The notes beneath the pieces are model-generated. The model was given only the letters and a program-made list of their open reading frames with translations. It did no database searches and was not told the origin of the DNA. From Hyphomicrobiaceae bacterium (lineage in GTDB: Bacteria; Pseudomonadota; Alphaproteobacteria; Rhizobiales; Hyphomicrobiaceae), in assembly GCA_022844275.1 (NCBI GenBank), contig JALHMB010000005.1:310001-374000 (forward strand): 64,000 nt of DNA, given 5' to 3'. Position 1 is the stretch's first letter, and every line of letters starts with the position of its first letter. The translations under genes and the position numbers were made by a program. Positions 36,525-44,424 of the stretch are shown here, piece by piece.

Positions 36525-37052
36525 TCAACCGACAGCTACACGAGCCCCGCGCCCTACCCTGGCGAGCATCAGAAGCAGATGGCGCTGCATGAGGGCGATG
36601 CAACCTTCCGTCGGGCGATATCCCGGCCTCGCCACATGAATGAAGATGGCGCTGCCGGCACCTTGAACCCGAGGCATTCTGTTGTGGTCCAGCACGACGA
36701 TCACATCGTAAAGAGCATCCTCGCGCCACAGACGTTCGGCACGGGCGGGATAGGGATGGCGCACCCACCGATTATAGTTGCCGTCGCCGACGGCATCGCA
36801 CCACCCATCGTTCGCTTTGAGGGCGCGCATCGGCAAAGCCGTATGCGGTCTTCGAATGCGATCGGCGCGATAAAGCACCGCCATCATCCGCCAGGTCCCG
36901 CTCGGGGTGGCTCCATCACCTTCGCGTTTACGATTGGATCGACCGATCCGGCCCAAGGCGCAGGGCAGAAGCAGCGGCCCCATGTGGAGCCATCCCCGTG
37001 TGGCCGAACGCGAGCGCGCATGGACCTGCAACCGCCGGCAATAACGCGGCAT
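36525..37052 (-). CDS. L,D-transpeptidase (YkuD-like) family protein, 175 aa
   Basis: Resembles the COG3786 branch of YkuD-fold proteins: GRIGRSNRKREGDGATPSGTW, YRADRI..PHTALPMRAL, DGWCDAVGDGNYNR and the active-site block GSAIFIHVARPGYRPTEGCIAL, where His and Cys are the catalytic residues. YkuD enzymes form 3-3 peptidoglycan cross-links or attach proteins, but this branch lacks a clear signal peptide. The start is uncertain; an ATG 42 bases upstream has GGGGAAAAG next to it. Divergent from the response regulator. Confidence 0.7.
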   Translation of the reverse strand: MPRYCRRLQVHARSRSATRGWLHMGPLLLPCALGRIGRSNRKREGDGATPSGTWRMMAVLYRADRIRRPHTALPMRALKANDGWCDAVGDGNYNRWVRHPYPARAERLWREDALYDVIVVLDHNRMPRVQGAGSAIFIHVARPGYRPTEGCIALMQRHLLLMLARVGRGARVAVG

Positions 37053-37174
37053 GGCGTCGCTGGAATCGCGGGTGCATGGACTCCTGATTGCCATCTTTTC
37101 CCCGGTAGCTGTTTCCATTGGGCAACCAGTGATATGCTGCGCCCACAAAATTCGCCAATTGGGAGCGTTGCCAC

Positions 37175-37861
37175 ATGAGTACGGCACGTACGGTCTTGCT
37201 CGTCGACGACGACGAGGAGCTTCGTGCTTCTCTCAAAGACCAGCTCGCGCTTCACGACGAGTTCGACATCCTGACCGCCGGCACCGCGGGCCAGGGCATC
37301 GAGATCGCGCGTGAGACGCGCCTCGATCTCGTGCTGCTGGACGTCGGGCTTCCGGACATGGACGGACGCGAGGCCTGCAAAGTCATGCGCAAAGCCGGAT
37401 TCAAGAGTCCGATAATCATGCTGACCGGCAATGCCGCCGATTCCGACGTCATTCTCGGGCTCGATGCCGGCGCTAACGATTATGTGACGAAACCCTTCAA
37501 GTTCGCTGTGCTGCTGGCGCGCGTGCGCGCCCAGCTTCGCCAGCACGAGCAGAGCGAGGACGCCGTCTTCTCCATCGGGCACTACACGTTCAAACCGGCC
37601 TCCAAGGTGCTGATCGACGGCGCTGGCAAGAAGATCCGGCTGACGGAGAAGGAGACATCGATCCTCAAGTATCTCTATCGGGCCGGCGAAAAGGTCATTA
37701 CGCGCGACGTTCTGCTGCACGAGGTGTGGGGCTACAACGCCGGCGTCACGACGCACACGCTCGAGACGCACATTTACCGGCTGCGCCAGAAGATCGAGAA
37801 GGATCCCTCGAGCGCCGAACTACTGATCACCGAAATGGGGGGCTACAAGCTCGTCCCCTGA
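37175..37861 (+). CDS. cenR: OmpR-type response regulator, CenR-like, 228 aa
   Basis: Receiver domain (LLVDDDEEL at 8-16, phospho-acceptor aspartate in LVLLDVGLPDMDG near 55, LTGNA, VTKPFKFAVLLARVRAQLRQHE) joined to a winged helix (LTEKETSILKYLYRAGEKVITRDVLLHEVWGYN, THTLETHIYRLRQKIE). The linker and C-terminal end (EMGGYKLVP) match the CenR/OtpR group of alphaproteobacteria, which controls envelope functions and is essential in Caulobacter. No sensor kinase is adjacent. It stands alone. Confidence 0.8.
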   Translation: MSTARTVLLVDDDEELRASLKDQLALHDEFDILTAGTAGQGIEIARETRLDLVLLDVGLPDMDGREACKVMRKAGFKSPIIMLTGNAADSDVILGLDAGANDYVTKPFKFAVLLARVRAQLRQHEQSEDAVFSIGHYTFKPASKVLIDGAGKKIRLTEKETSILKYLYRAGEKVITRDVLLHEVWGYNAGVTTHTLETHIYRLRQKIEKDPSSAELLITEMGGYKLVP

Positions 37862-38102
37862 TGAGCTCGGGTCAGGCGCCGGAGGTGGACGCTCCAGGGG
37901 TTCCAAACCCAGGAAACAACCGCTGGCCAAGGCCCAGCAAAGGCGCTATAAGCCGGCCCAATCGCGGGGTTGGCCCCTGAGGCACCGCCGATCGCAATAA
38001 ACCCCAATTTCAAGCCTCGGCCGCTGTTCCCAAGGACCGCGCCAGCTTGAGGCCGCCGCCCGCAGATGCCGAGCGGGGCACTGCGCACAGGAGAGTACGA
38101 AC

Positions 38103-38288
38103 ATGGCCGTCCCCAGGAAGAAAGTGTCGCGGATGAAGCGCGGCACCCGCCGTTCCGCCGATGCACTTTCGGCCCCGGCGCTCGTCGAGGACAAGAAGAC
38201 CGGCAACATCCGCCGCCCGCACCATATCGACCTCAAGGCCGGTACCTACCGGGATCGTCAGATCCTACCGGCGAAGAGCGAGGTCTGA
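38103..38288 (+). CDS. rpmF: 50S ribosomal protein L32, 61 aa
   Basis: [22 protein letters not shown] and [20 protein letters not shown] identify bacterial L32 of the zinc-free type (no Cys-x-x-Cys). Preceded by AGGAGAG at a good distance. In many bacteria rpmF precedes plsX-fabH; here it is followed by a hairpin terminator and a palindromic repeat, so it is a single-gene unit. Confidence 0.95.
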   Translation: MAVPRKKVSRMKRGTRRSADALSAPALVEDKKTGNIRRPHHIDLKAGTYRDRQILPAKSEV

Positions 38289-38290
38289 GC

Positions 38291-38318
38291 AGCCGCGGCC
38301 ATCTCCCGGCCGCCGGCT
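38291..38318 (+). terminator. terminator hairpin after rpmF
   Basis: AGCCGCGGCC and GGCCG-C-CGGCT form a 10-bp stem with a single bulged C and a 7-base loop, 3 bases after the rpmF stop. No T run, so efficiency is uncertain. Confidence 0.5.
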
Positions 38319-38494
38319 TCACCGCATAAGACCGCATCGGAATTTCCGATGGCGTCATGGCTTCCAGCGGCCTCATCCGGCCATATTCGCACGGTAGCGC
38401 GGTGAGTACGTGTGATGATCGAGTATTCGCCGCACCTCTCGGCTCGGTGAAAAGCGAATTTCTCGACCTGAAGCACACGATCAAAGCTATGACT

Positions 38495-38572
38495 CTAGTG
38501 TCCCTTTTGCTTCCGAAGTTCGCTTGGGACGCCAGCGTCGAAGTGGGGCGAACTTCGGAAGCGGGACACTAG
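38495..38572. repeat. 78-bp imperfect palindrome, MITE-like or REP-type element
   Basis: The left arm CTAGTGTCCC-TTTT-GCTTCCGAAGTTCGC and the right arm GCGAACTTCGGAAGCGGGACACTAG pair over 25 bases, the left arm carrying a 4-base TTTT insert. A 24-base centre separates them. Both ends are CTAG. This is the only copy in the window. Such elements occur as dispersed intergenic repeats in Hyphomicrobiales genomes; here it sits between single-gene units. Confidence 0.7.
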
Positions 38573-38603
38573 CCGCTGCAGCGGCATAACGAGGGAGAAC
38601 TCC

Positions 38604-39017
38604 ATGTCGCTCAGGGCTCTGCCGCTGATTGTCATCTCGTTTATTCTCTACAACATCGTCGTGCTGTTCAGCGGCAGCGCTCACGCCGACGATGTGTTGC
38701 GCAAGGTGCTCTTCGAGCTGCCCATGGTCGGCGGCGCGCGGTGGCGCTTTTCGATGGGTGATCTCCTCATTCTGATCACCATGTTCCTGCTTTTCTTCGA
38801 GCTTATTAAATCCACCTACACTGCGTCGTCCTCGCTGCTCGATCACGGCTTGTCGATGCTCGTGTTCATCGCCTGCCTCGTCGAGTTCCTGCTCGTGGAG
38901 CAGGCCGCGACATCCGTGTTCTTTTTCATCATGATCGCCACCTTCATCGACGTTGTAGCGGGCTTCATGATCGGCATCCGCACGGCCCGGCGCGATCTGA
39001 ATATCGGCGATCACTGA
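38604..39017 (+). CDS. conserved-looking membrane protein, 137 aa
   Basis: Four predicted membrane segments at about residues 5-25, 50-68, 80-100 and 103-123; the loop after the first segment is polar (HADDVLRKVLFELP). The C-terminus is charged and cytoplasmic by the positive-inside rule (RTARRDLNIGDH). No enzyme motif. The layout resembles a family of uncharacterised alphaproteobacterial inner-membrane proteins; function unknown. Confidence 0.75.
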   Translation: MSLRALPLIVISFILYNIVVLFSGSAHADDVLRKVLFELPMVGGARWRFSMGDLLILITMFLLFFELIKSTYTASSSLLDHGLSMLVFIACLVEFLLVEQAATSVFFFIMIATFIDVVAGFMIGIRTARRDLNIGDH

Positions 39018-39067
39018 GAGGCCGCCTGACTTCTCCGCCATCACTGAACATAGATCATTTACTGTTC

Positions 39068-39110
39068 GCCCTGGCCGTAGCGATCGGCCGGGGCGGCTTG
39101 ATTGCTTGTT
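39068..39110 (+). terminator. terminator hairpin after the 137-aa membrane protein
   Basis: GCCCTGGCCG and CGGCCGGGGC form a 10-bp stem with one T-G wobble and a 7-base loop, followed by the T-rich GGCTTGATTGCTTGTT. About 50 bases after the stop. Confidence 0.6.
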
Positions 39111-39203
39111 AACCTCTTGCCGGTACGGTTTTTCGCCTGAGCGTCCCCGAGTCCCGGCCGGACACGGCCGTAGACCGACGCTCCAAGAACGGATTCTCGT
39201 GCC

Positions 39204-41012
39204 GTGTCATCAGCTCGCGATATCGCCGACGCTAGCGCATCTGTTCGGCGCATAGTGGCTGGAGGCGAGCCATCTGGCAGCAGCCGGCTCCCGGAAGATG
39301 CATCGCGTACGGACGCAAGCGCGGCTACACCCAGCTCGGATCTGGACCTCCTCGGCATTCTGTCCGCCGTCCAGGAAACGGCCTACACGTGGCACGTCCT
39401 GACTGACCGCATCGATTGGGCCGATAATGCCTGCGAAGTGCTCGGCATCCGCTCGCCCCAGACGATCGGCACAGGCGGTGACTTCCAGTTCCTCATCGCG
39501 CCCGAGCATCATCAGCTCCGCGCCGATGCCATCCTGCGTCCGACCGCCAGTTCTGGCGACACCAGCGCCCAGTTTCGCGTCCAGTACCGCTTCACGCCGG
39601 GTGGACGGCGCAGTGTCGGATCGCTCTGGCTCGAGGATCACGGTCGATGCACCCTCGATGCGCAGGGCCGGCCGGAGACCGTCCGCGGCGTGATCCGCGT
39701 CATCAACGACCGCTACTGGGAGGAGCAGCGCCTGCTCCACCGCTCGGACCATGACGAGCTCAGCGGCCAGCTCAACCGCATTCGCCTGACCGAAGCCCTC
39801 GGCGCCATTCTCGCCCGCGCCGAACGCACCAAGCGGACGGGCAGCTTTCTCATGGTGGCCGTCGACAACATGGCGACCATCAACGATAGCTTCGGCTTCG
39901 AGGTCGGCGACGAGGTCCTCGCGACCGTCGCGCAGATCATCCGCGCCCATATGCGCATCGGGGATGCCGTGGGACGCTATTCATCCAACAAGTTCGGCAT
40001 CATTCTGAACGACTGCGGCCCCGGCGCCATGCGGGTCGCTGCCGAGCGTCTGGTCAAGATCGTGCGGGACACGACGATCCGCACGGCCGCCTGCCAGCTC
40101 ACCGCAACGATCTCGATCGGCGGCGTACTCATTCCCGACCAGGCATCCACGGTCCCTCAAGCACTGGGCCACGCCATGCAGGCGCTGGAGAGAGCCAAGC
40201 TGCGCCGGCACGATGGCTTTGCCGCCTATCAGCCCTGCAGCAGCGCTGAGGAAGCACGCCAGCGCAATATCTCGATCGCCGACGAAGTGATCTCGGCGCT
40301 CGAGCAGAACCGGATGCTGCTAGCACTGCAGCCGATCGTCGAGACGCGCTCGCGCAAGCCCGCCTTCTACGAATGCCTGCTCAGGATGCAGCGTCCGGAT
40401 GGCAGCATCGTCGCAGCCGGCGAGTTCATTCCGCTCGCCGAGCAGCTCGGCCTTTCGCGCTTCATCGATCGCCGCGTGCTGGAGCTTGCCGTCGACTTCG
40501 CAAAGGCGCACCCAGACATCCACCTGTCGATCAACGTCTCGGGCCACACCTCGAGCGATCACGAATGGCTCGTCGCGCTGCACCGCCTGACCTCAGGCCG
40601 CCGCCAGATCACGGAGCGGCTGACCATCGAGATCACGGAGACCGCCGCGATCCACGACCTCGATGTGTCGATCGCGTTCGTCGATACGTTGAAGGAACTC
40701 GGCTGCCGCGTTGCCATCGACGATTTTGGCGCCGGCTACACGTCCTTCAAGAACCTCAAGACGCTCAACGTCGACATGGTCAAGATCGACGGCTCCTTCA
40801 TCAGGAACCTCGCTGCCGAGCCGGACAACCAAGTGTTCATCAAGACGCTCGTTGAGATCGCGGAGACGTTCAATCTCGAGACCGTGGCCGAGTGGGTCGG
40901 CGATGAAGAAACGGCGCAGATGATGGCGCGCGCCGGCATTACCCATCAGCAGGGCTTCTATTTCGGCAAGCCCGTGCTCGCTTCGACCTTAGACGGCGAA
41001 CCCGCCGTCTGA
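39204..41012 (+). CDS. PAS-GGDEF-EAL protein with degenerate GGDEF site, 602 aa
   Basis: Begins with GTG. A polar N-terminal 45 residues precedes a PAS-like domain (ETAYTWHVLTDRIDWADNACEVLGI), then a GGDEF domain (about 185-330) and an EAL domain (about 350-595). The GGDEF signature is SSNKF at about 259-263, so diguanylate cyclase activity is unlikely. The EAL site keeps its key acidic residues (ECL, INVSG, EITET, DDFGAGYTS near 506, VKIDGSFI, HQQGFYFGKP), so c-di-GMP phosphodiesterase activity is plausible. No membrane segment seen; it should be cytosolic. Confidence 0.85.
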   Translation: MSSARDIADASASVRRIVAGGEPSGSSRLPEDASRTDASAATPSSDLDLLGILSAVQETAYTWHVLTDRIDWADNACEVLGIRSPQTIGTGGDFQFLIAPEHHQLRADAILRPTASSGDTSAQFRVQYRFTPGGRRSVGSLWLEDHGRCTLDAQGRPETVRGVIRVINDRYWEEQRLLHRSDHDELSGQLNRIRLTEALGAILARAERTKRTGSFLMVAVDNMATINDSFGFEVGDEVLATVAQIIRAHMRIGDAVGRYSSNKFGIILNDCGPGAMRVAAERLVKIVRDTTIRTAACQLTATISIGGVLIPDQASTVPQALGHAMQALERAKLRRHDGFAAYQPCSSAEEARQRNISIADEVISALEQNRMLLALQPIVETRSRKPAFYECLLRMQRPDGSIVAAGEFIPLAEQLGLSRFIDRRVLELAVDFAKAHPDIHLSINVSGHTSSDHEWLVALHRLTSGRRQITERLTIEITETAAIHDLDVSIAFVDTLKELGCRVAIDDFGAGYTSFKNLKTLNVDMVKIDGSFIRNLAAEPDNQVFIKTLVEIAETFNLETVAEWVGDEETAQMMARAGITHQQGFYFGKPVLASTLDGEPAV

Positions 41013-41039
41013 AGCGCGGTCTGCCGCCTGTCTCGCTGC

Positions 41040-41930
41040 TCACTCCGCCGCGTCGCGCCCGCCGCTGGGAGCCGCTTCGCGGAAGGCCGTGCGGCGTCGA
41101 TCCCAGTCGGCCGCGCCAACGCGCGCGAAGGTCACGCCGGGGCCACCACCGCTGAACGTCGCCGGCGTCAATCCCGTGGCCTTCAGCTCGGCGAGCAGCT
41201 TGTCGCAAAGTCCGATGATCGACGACATCAGCATTCCCGGCACGATTGCCAGCCGATAGCCCATACGCTCGATCTCGGCGTGAGGAATCGGCGGCGTCTT
41301 GCCGCTCAGCACGTTATTGAAGAGGCACGGCCCCTTTACTGCCCGCGGCACAGCGGCAACCTCCTCGACCGACTGCGGCGCTTCGAAGAAGGCCATGTCC
41401 GCACCGGCATCGATCGCCAGATTGCACCGCGCGATGGCCTCGTCGAAGCCGGCGACTCCGCGGGCATCCGTGCGAGCGATGACGAGGAAGTCGTCGGTCC
41501 GGCGGGCAGCCGCCGCAGCGCGGATCTTGGCTGCATAGTCCTCGCGGCTGATCAGCTCCTTGCCGTCGAGATGACCGCAGCGCTTCGGAAACACCTGGTC
41601 TTCGATGTGAATCGCGGCGACCCCTGCCCGCTCGAAGGACTGCACGGTGCGGTAGACGTTGAGCTCGTTGCCGTAGCCCGTATCGGCATCGCTGATGAGC
41701 GGCACGCCAATCGTGCCCACTATGCGGCCCGCATTGGCGACCATCTCCGTCATGGTCAGAAGGCCGTAGTCGGGGAGGCCGTGCGACACTGATGTGCCGG
41801 CACCGGTCATGTACGCCGCGGGAAAACCGGCCTGCTCGATGAGCTTGGCCGTGAGGCAGTCGTAGGCGCCGGGCGCCACGACCATGGAACCCGAGCGAAT
41901 CATGGATTTGAGACAGGGTGCTGGCGCCAT
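41040..41930 (-). CDS. isocitrate lyase/PEP mutase-family lyase, 296 aa
   Basis: Start at MAPAPC, 8 bases after GGGAGG. TIM-barrel lyase: VVAPGAYDCLTAKLIEQAGFPAAYMTGAG, DADTGYGN (Mg aspartates near 81-83), and IEDQVFPKRCGHLDGKEL with the catalytic cysteine 118 in KRCGH. That cysteine box marks carbon-carbon lyases (methylisocitrate, 2,3-dimethylmalate or oxaloacetate-type), not PEP mutase. The substrate is not clear. Opposite strand to the c-di-GMP gene, with 27 bases between their ends. Confidence 0.85.
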   Translation of the reverse strand: MAPAPCLKSMIRSGSMVVAPGAYDCLTAKLIEQAGFPAAYMTGAGTSVSHGLPDYGLLTMTEMVANAGRIVGTIGVPLISDADTGYGNELNVYRTVQSFERAGVAAIHIEDQVFPKRCGHLDGKELISREDYAAKIRAAAAARRTDDFLVIARTDARGVAGFDEAIARCNLAIDAGADMAFFEAPQSVEEVAAVPRAVKGPCLFNNVLSGKTPPIPHAEIERMGYRLAIVPGMLMSSIIGLCDKLLAELKATGLTPATFSGGGPGVTFARVGAADWDRRRTAFREAAPSGGRDAAE

Positions 41931-42123
41931 TTTGAAGTCCTCCCGCAAGCGCTGTGTTTGCCCGAGACCTTAGGCACCGACGCCCAGGGCGTCCAGGGAC
42001 GGCTCGGCAGTGCGGACCTGTGGGTTTCGAGGGGAAAGGGGACTGAACAGCCGCTCTGCCTTGGAGCTGCCTCCCGAATCAGCGGAGCTTGGCTTGGCCG
42101 ACCAAGGCAAGTGGAGTTGGTCC

Positions 42124-42609
42124 ATGTCTATCAGCGTGCTGGCGCGCCAGCTTATGTCGCAGGAAATCTTCAGAGGGCTCAGTCCGCTGCAGCTCACCGA
42201 GATCGTGCGTCAGGCCGATCGCATCGTTTACGGCCCCGGCGACACCATCGTTAGAGCTGGCACGGCAGGCGACGCGGCCGTGCTGATCGTCTCAGGGGAT
42301 GCTGTGCGCTTTCTCGAGGACGACGAACCCTCGATGGGCCTCAACGCACAGCCAATCGGGACCGGATCGCTGCTCAGCGAGCTCGCCATGCTGGTGGATC
42401 ATGAGCATGGTACGACTGTCGTTGCGCACACGACCGTACGCGCGCTGCGCATCACCCGAGCGGGCCTTCATGCCCAGATGCTGGACGACCCCGATCTCGC
42501 CACCCATTTCGTCGATCGCATCACTGAACGGCTCCATCGCGTCGCCGATGAGCTCAGGCGCATCGACTATGCCTTCGCGGAGACGGAAGGCGTGCCGGCG
42601 CCAGCTTGA
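42124..42609 (+). CDS. lone cyclic-nucleotide-binding domain protein, 161 aa
   Basis: Start at MSISVLARQLM after GTGGAG. Residues 10-135 match the cNMP-binding beta-roll of Crp-like proteins (IFRGLSPLQLTEIVRQAD, YGPGDTIVRAGTAGDAAVLIVSGDAVRF, GSLLSELAMLVDHEHGTTVVAHTTVRALRITR), but there is no helix-turn-helix. After the roll only a short helix follows. The phosphate-binding cassette GSLLSELAM...TTVVA is partly kept. It may bind a nucleotide or act as a stand-alone sensor for a partner protein. Confidence 0.75.
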   Translation: MSISVLARQLMSQEIFRGLSPLQLTEIVRQADRIVYGPGDTIVRAGTAGDAAVLIVSGDAVRFLEDDEPSMGLNAQPIGTGSLLSELAMLVDHEHGTTVVAHTTVRALRITRAGLHAQMLDDPDLATHFVDRITERLHRVADELRRIDYAFAETEGVPAPA

Positions 42610-42674
42610 GCCATCGCGTTAGAGGCGGATTGCGCCAGAATCTGACGTGATCTAGAGAAGATGCTGCTACGAAA

Positions 42675-42760
42675 TAGAAAAGCGCCCAACCCCGGGGGGA
42701 GAGGTTGGGCGCTGGAGCGCTTTTTCGGCGCTTCGCACCGGGAGGGAAGCCGGTGCAGCG
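42675..42760 (-). ncRNA. candidate small RNA with pyrimidine-rich loops (or bidirectional terminator)
   Basis: Read on the minus strand: a first hairpin GCACCGG / CCGGTGC with a CTTCCCT-type loop, a spacer, then the hairpin AGCGCCCAACC / GGTTGGGCGCT (11-bp stem) with a CTCTCCCCCC loop, then the T-rich tail TTTTCTATTTC. Two stem-loops exposing C/U-rich anti-Shine-Dalgarno-like loops, ending in an intrinsic terminator, resemble alphaproteobacterial trans-acting sRNAs. A plain bidirectional terminator between convergent genes is the simpler alternative. Promoter not identified; ends approximate. Confidence 0.35.
42681..42713. terminator. strong hairpin between convergent genes
   Basis: Perfect 11-bp stem AGCGCCCAACC / GGTTGGGCGCT. 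On the plus strand a T5 run follows after 7 bases; on the minus strand TTTTCTATTTC follows directly. It would end both the CNB-domain transcript and any minus-strand RNA. Confidence 0.75.
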
Positions 42761-42957
42761 GATTGATGTCTTCGGCTAGACGGGGGGCACTGCCGAGTAT
42801 GTGACATCCACCGCTCTATAGACGAATTTAGTTGCCTGTGGCCGAAAATCAAGGTCCGCCCAGCGAGGACTCACGATTCTTTTACTGATTGTTTCAGAGC
42901 ACCTGCGGGCTGATTCGAGAGCACGCTAGAGCCGGCCGTCAATCATTTGAATCGGCC

Positions 42958-43716
42958 CTACTTTCTGAGCGTCGGGCTGATAACGCGGAAGAGCTCTAAA
43001 TCGAGGTCTTGAGGCCGCGCGAGATTGGCGACCTCCACACGCGTATCGCCACCTTGGGCGTCGGTCGTCACCCATTCCCGAAGCTCGAGCTCGGGTGTTT
43101 TGGTCATAAAGAGCCGAATCTGGCCGGGCGCGTCCGGACTCTTGTCCTGCAGAGCAAGGATGATCAGATCATCAGCCTCCTGCACGTCGACGATGCTCGC
43201 ATCGCGGAGCAGATCCACGTCCTTGCGCAGAAGTAGCCGGAAGGGCGTTTGGTCGAGTGCAATCCGGTCGTCCGTGTGAACCTCGAGATCCTGGATCGCC
43301 AGCATCTTGCCGTCAGAAACAATGAGCTGGCGGCTCGGGCGATTATACTCGAACCTCAATCGCCCTGGCCGTTTCACATAGAACGTGCCGCGCATCCGCT
43401 TGTTGTCGGCCGTCGTCTGAACGAAACTGCCGCGCAGGTTTTCGAGCGTATTGAAGTATTGACTCACCTTGGTCACGGTCGCGATCTGCTGCGGCTCCAA
43501 CGCGATGCCGGCAATCGTCGATTCCGGTTTGACATCGGTGCTCCACGATGGATTGCCGAGTGGACTGCTGGCAGCCGGCTTCCCCGGATTTTGCGCGGTC
43601 GCGACCGACGGCCACACCGCAGCCCACATGACGGCCATGGCCGCGCACAGCATCGTCGCGCCAATCTGCCTTACGTCCAGGCGTACACGCATACGAAGCC
43701 CCCTCAGCGAATTCAT
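42958..43716 (-). CDS. lolA: outer-membrane lipoprotein carrier LolA-family protein, 252 aa
   Basis: Start at MNSLRG after GTGAGGCGG. Signal peptide to about residue 42 (ATA-Q). LolA beta-barrel features: YFNTLENLRGSFVQTTADNKRMRGTFYVKRPGRLRFEY, LIVSDGKMLAIQDLEVHTDD, LALDQTPFRLLL and the C-terminal LRPQ/LARPQDLDLELFRV. LolA shuttles lipoproteins across the periplasm. In Hyphomicrobiales this gene often neighbours secB, dnaQ and ftsK; secB is divergent here. Confidence 0.85.
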   Translation of the reverse strand: MNSLRGLRMRVRLDVRQIGATMLCAAMAVMWAAVWPSVATAQNPGKPAASSPLGNPSWSTDVKPESTIAGIALEPQQIATVTKVSQYFNTLENLRGSFVQTTADNKRMRGTFYVKRPGRLRFEYNRPSRQLIVSDGKMLAIQDLEVHTDDRIALDQTPFRLLLRKDVDLLRDASIVDVQEADDLIILALQDKSPDAPGQIRLFMTKTPELELREWVTTDAQGGDTRVEVANLARPQDLDLELFRVISPTLRK

Positions 43717-43896
43717 GCCATCCGCCTCACAACGAATCCGGTTGCGCAACCCATTCTCCCAAGATTGGGACGAGATCGGGGCGCCCGCAGGTTTCCCGGA
43801 GGATTGCGACCCGCCGCCGCGCGTGCTACCCGCCACATGTGCTGACCACATGACATCTTCGCTTGTCCAAGTCCACCGTAGAGGCGCTGCATCACC

Positions 43897-44421
43897 ATGC
43901 CGAAGAATCCAACTCCCATCCCCGGCAACGGTCCTGCCGCACCTTCCTCCGCAACCCAGCCGCAACAAGTACAAGTCCGCATCGCCGGCCAGTACATCAA
44001 GGATCTCTCCTTCGAGAATCCCAACATCGGCAAGCTCATAACGAGCCCTCCCGAGAGTCCGAACCTCGATGTCGAGATCAATGTCGGCGTATCCAATCTC
44101 GGCCCCAATCTCTACGAGGCGGCCATCGAGTTCCAGGCGCGCGCCAAAGCCAAGGAAATGGTGATCTACGAGTTCGAGATCGTTTATGCCGGCGCCTTCC
44201 AGATCGACAACGCACCGCCGCAGGCCTTGGAGCCCATGCTATTCGTCAACTGTCCGTCGTTGCTTTTTCCATTCCTGCGCCGGATTGTCGCCGATATGAC
44301 GCGCGAAGGCGGCTTTCCGCCGTTGCTGCTCGATCCCGTGGATTTCGGCGCTCTGTACCTGCGCAAGAAGCAGCTCGGCATGCCGCCACAGACTGGTGGG
44401 CCTTCAACCGCTCTTTCCTGA
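43897..44421 (+). CDS. secB: protein-export chaperone SecB, 174 aa
   Basis: The SecB fold is recognised from VRIAGQYIKDLSFENPN, NVGVSNLGPNLYEAAIEFQARAKAKEMVIYEFEIVYAGAF, LLFPFLRRIVADMTREGGFPPLLLDPVDFGALY. The N-terminal 25 residues are Pro/Ala-rich and the C-terminus ends in a Gly/Pro tail, as in alphaproteobacterial SecB. Holds preproteins unfolded and hands them to SecA. Convergent with dnaQ. Confidence 0.95.
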   Translation: MPKNPTPIPGNGPAAPSSATQPQQVQVRIAGQYIKDLSFENPNIGKLITSPPESPNLDVEINVGVSNLGPNLYEAAIEFQARAKAKEMVIYEFEIVYAGAFQIDNAPPQALEPMLFVNCPSLLFPFLRRIVADMTREGGFPPLLLDPVDFGALYLRKKQLGMPPQTGGPSTALS

Positions 44422-44424
44422 GCC

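Larger units (their letters stand above)
38289..38603. other. intergenic region holding the palindromic repeat
   Basis: About 315 bases between rpmF and the next membrane-protein gene. It contains the rpmF hairpin, a stretch with no recognisable gene, and the large palindromic element at 38495-38572. An open frame of 71 codons ends inside the palindrome and has no support. The ribosome binding site GAGGGAGAA lies just before the membrane-protein gene. Confidence 0.5.
42610..42957. other. intergenic region between convergent genes, with strong hairpins
   Basis: About 350 bases between the CNB-domain gene and convergent lolA. It holds the hairpin pair described under the candidate RNA and otherwise AT-rich flanks (42800-42930). 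No protein gene seen. Confidence 0.5.

Noticed and set aside
36453-37178. Plus-strand frame of 241 codons opposite the L,D-transpeptidase-like gene
   Set aside because: The minus-strand product has the YkuD active-site block and the plus product has none.
41040-41930. Possible PEP mutase, which with the decarboxylase pair at 55-56 kb would suggest a phosphonate pathway
   Set aside because: The sequence has the KRCGH cysteine box of carbon-carbon lyases, not the EDK-x-x-PK-x-NS pattern of PEP mutase, and the two loci are 14 kb apart without other phosphonate genes.
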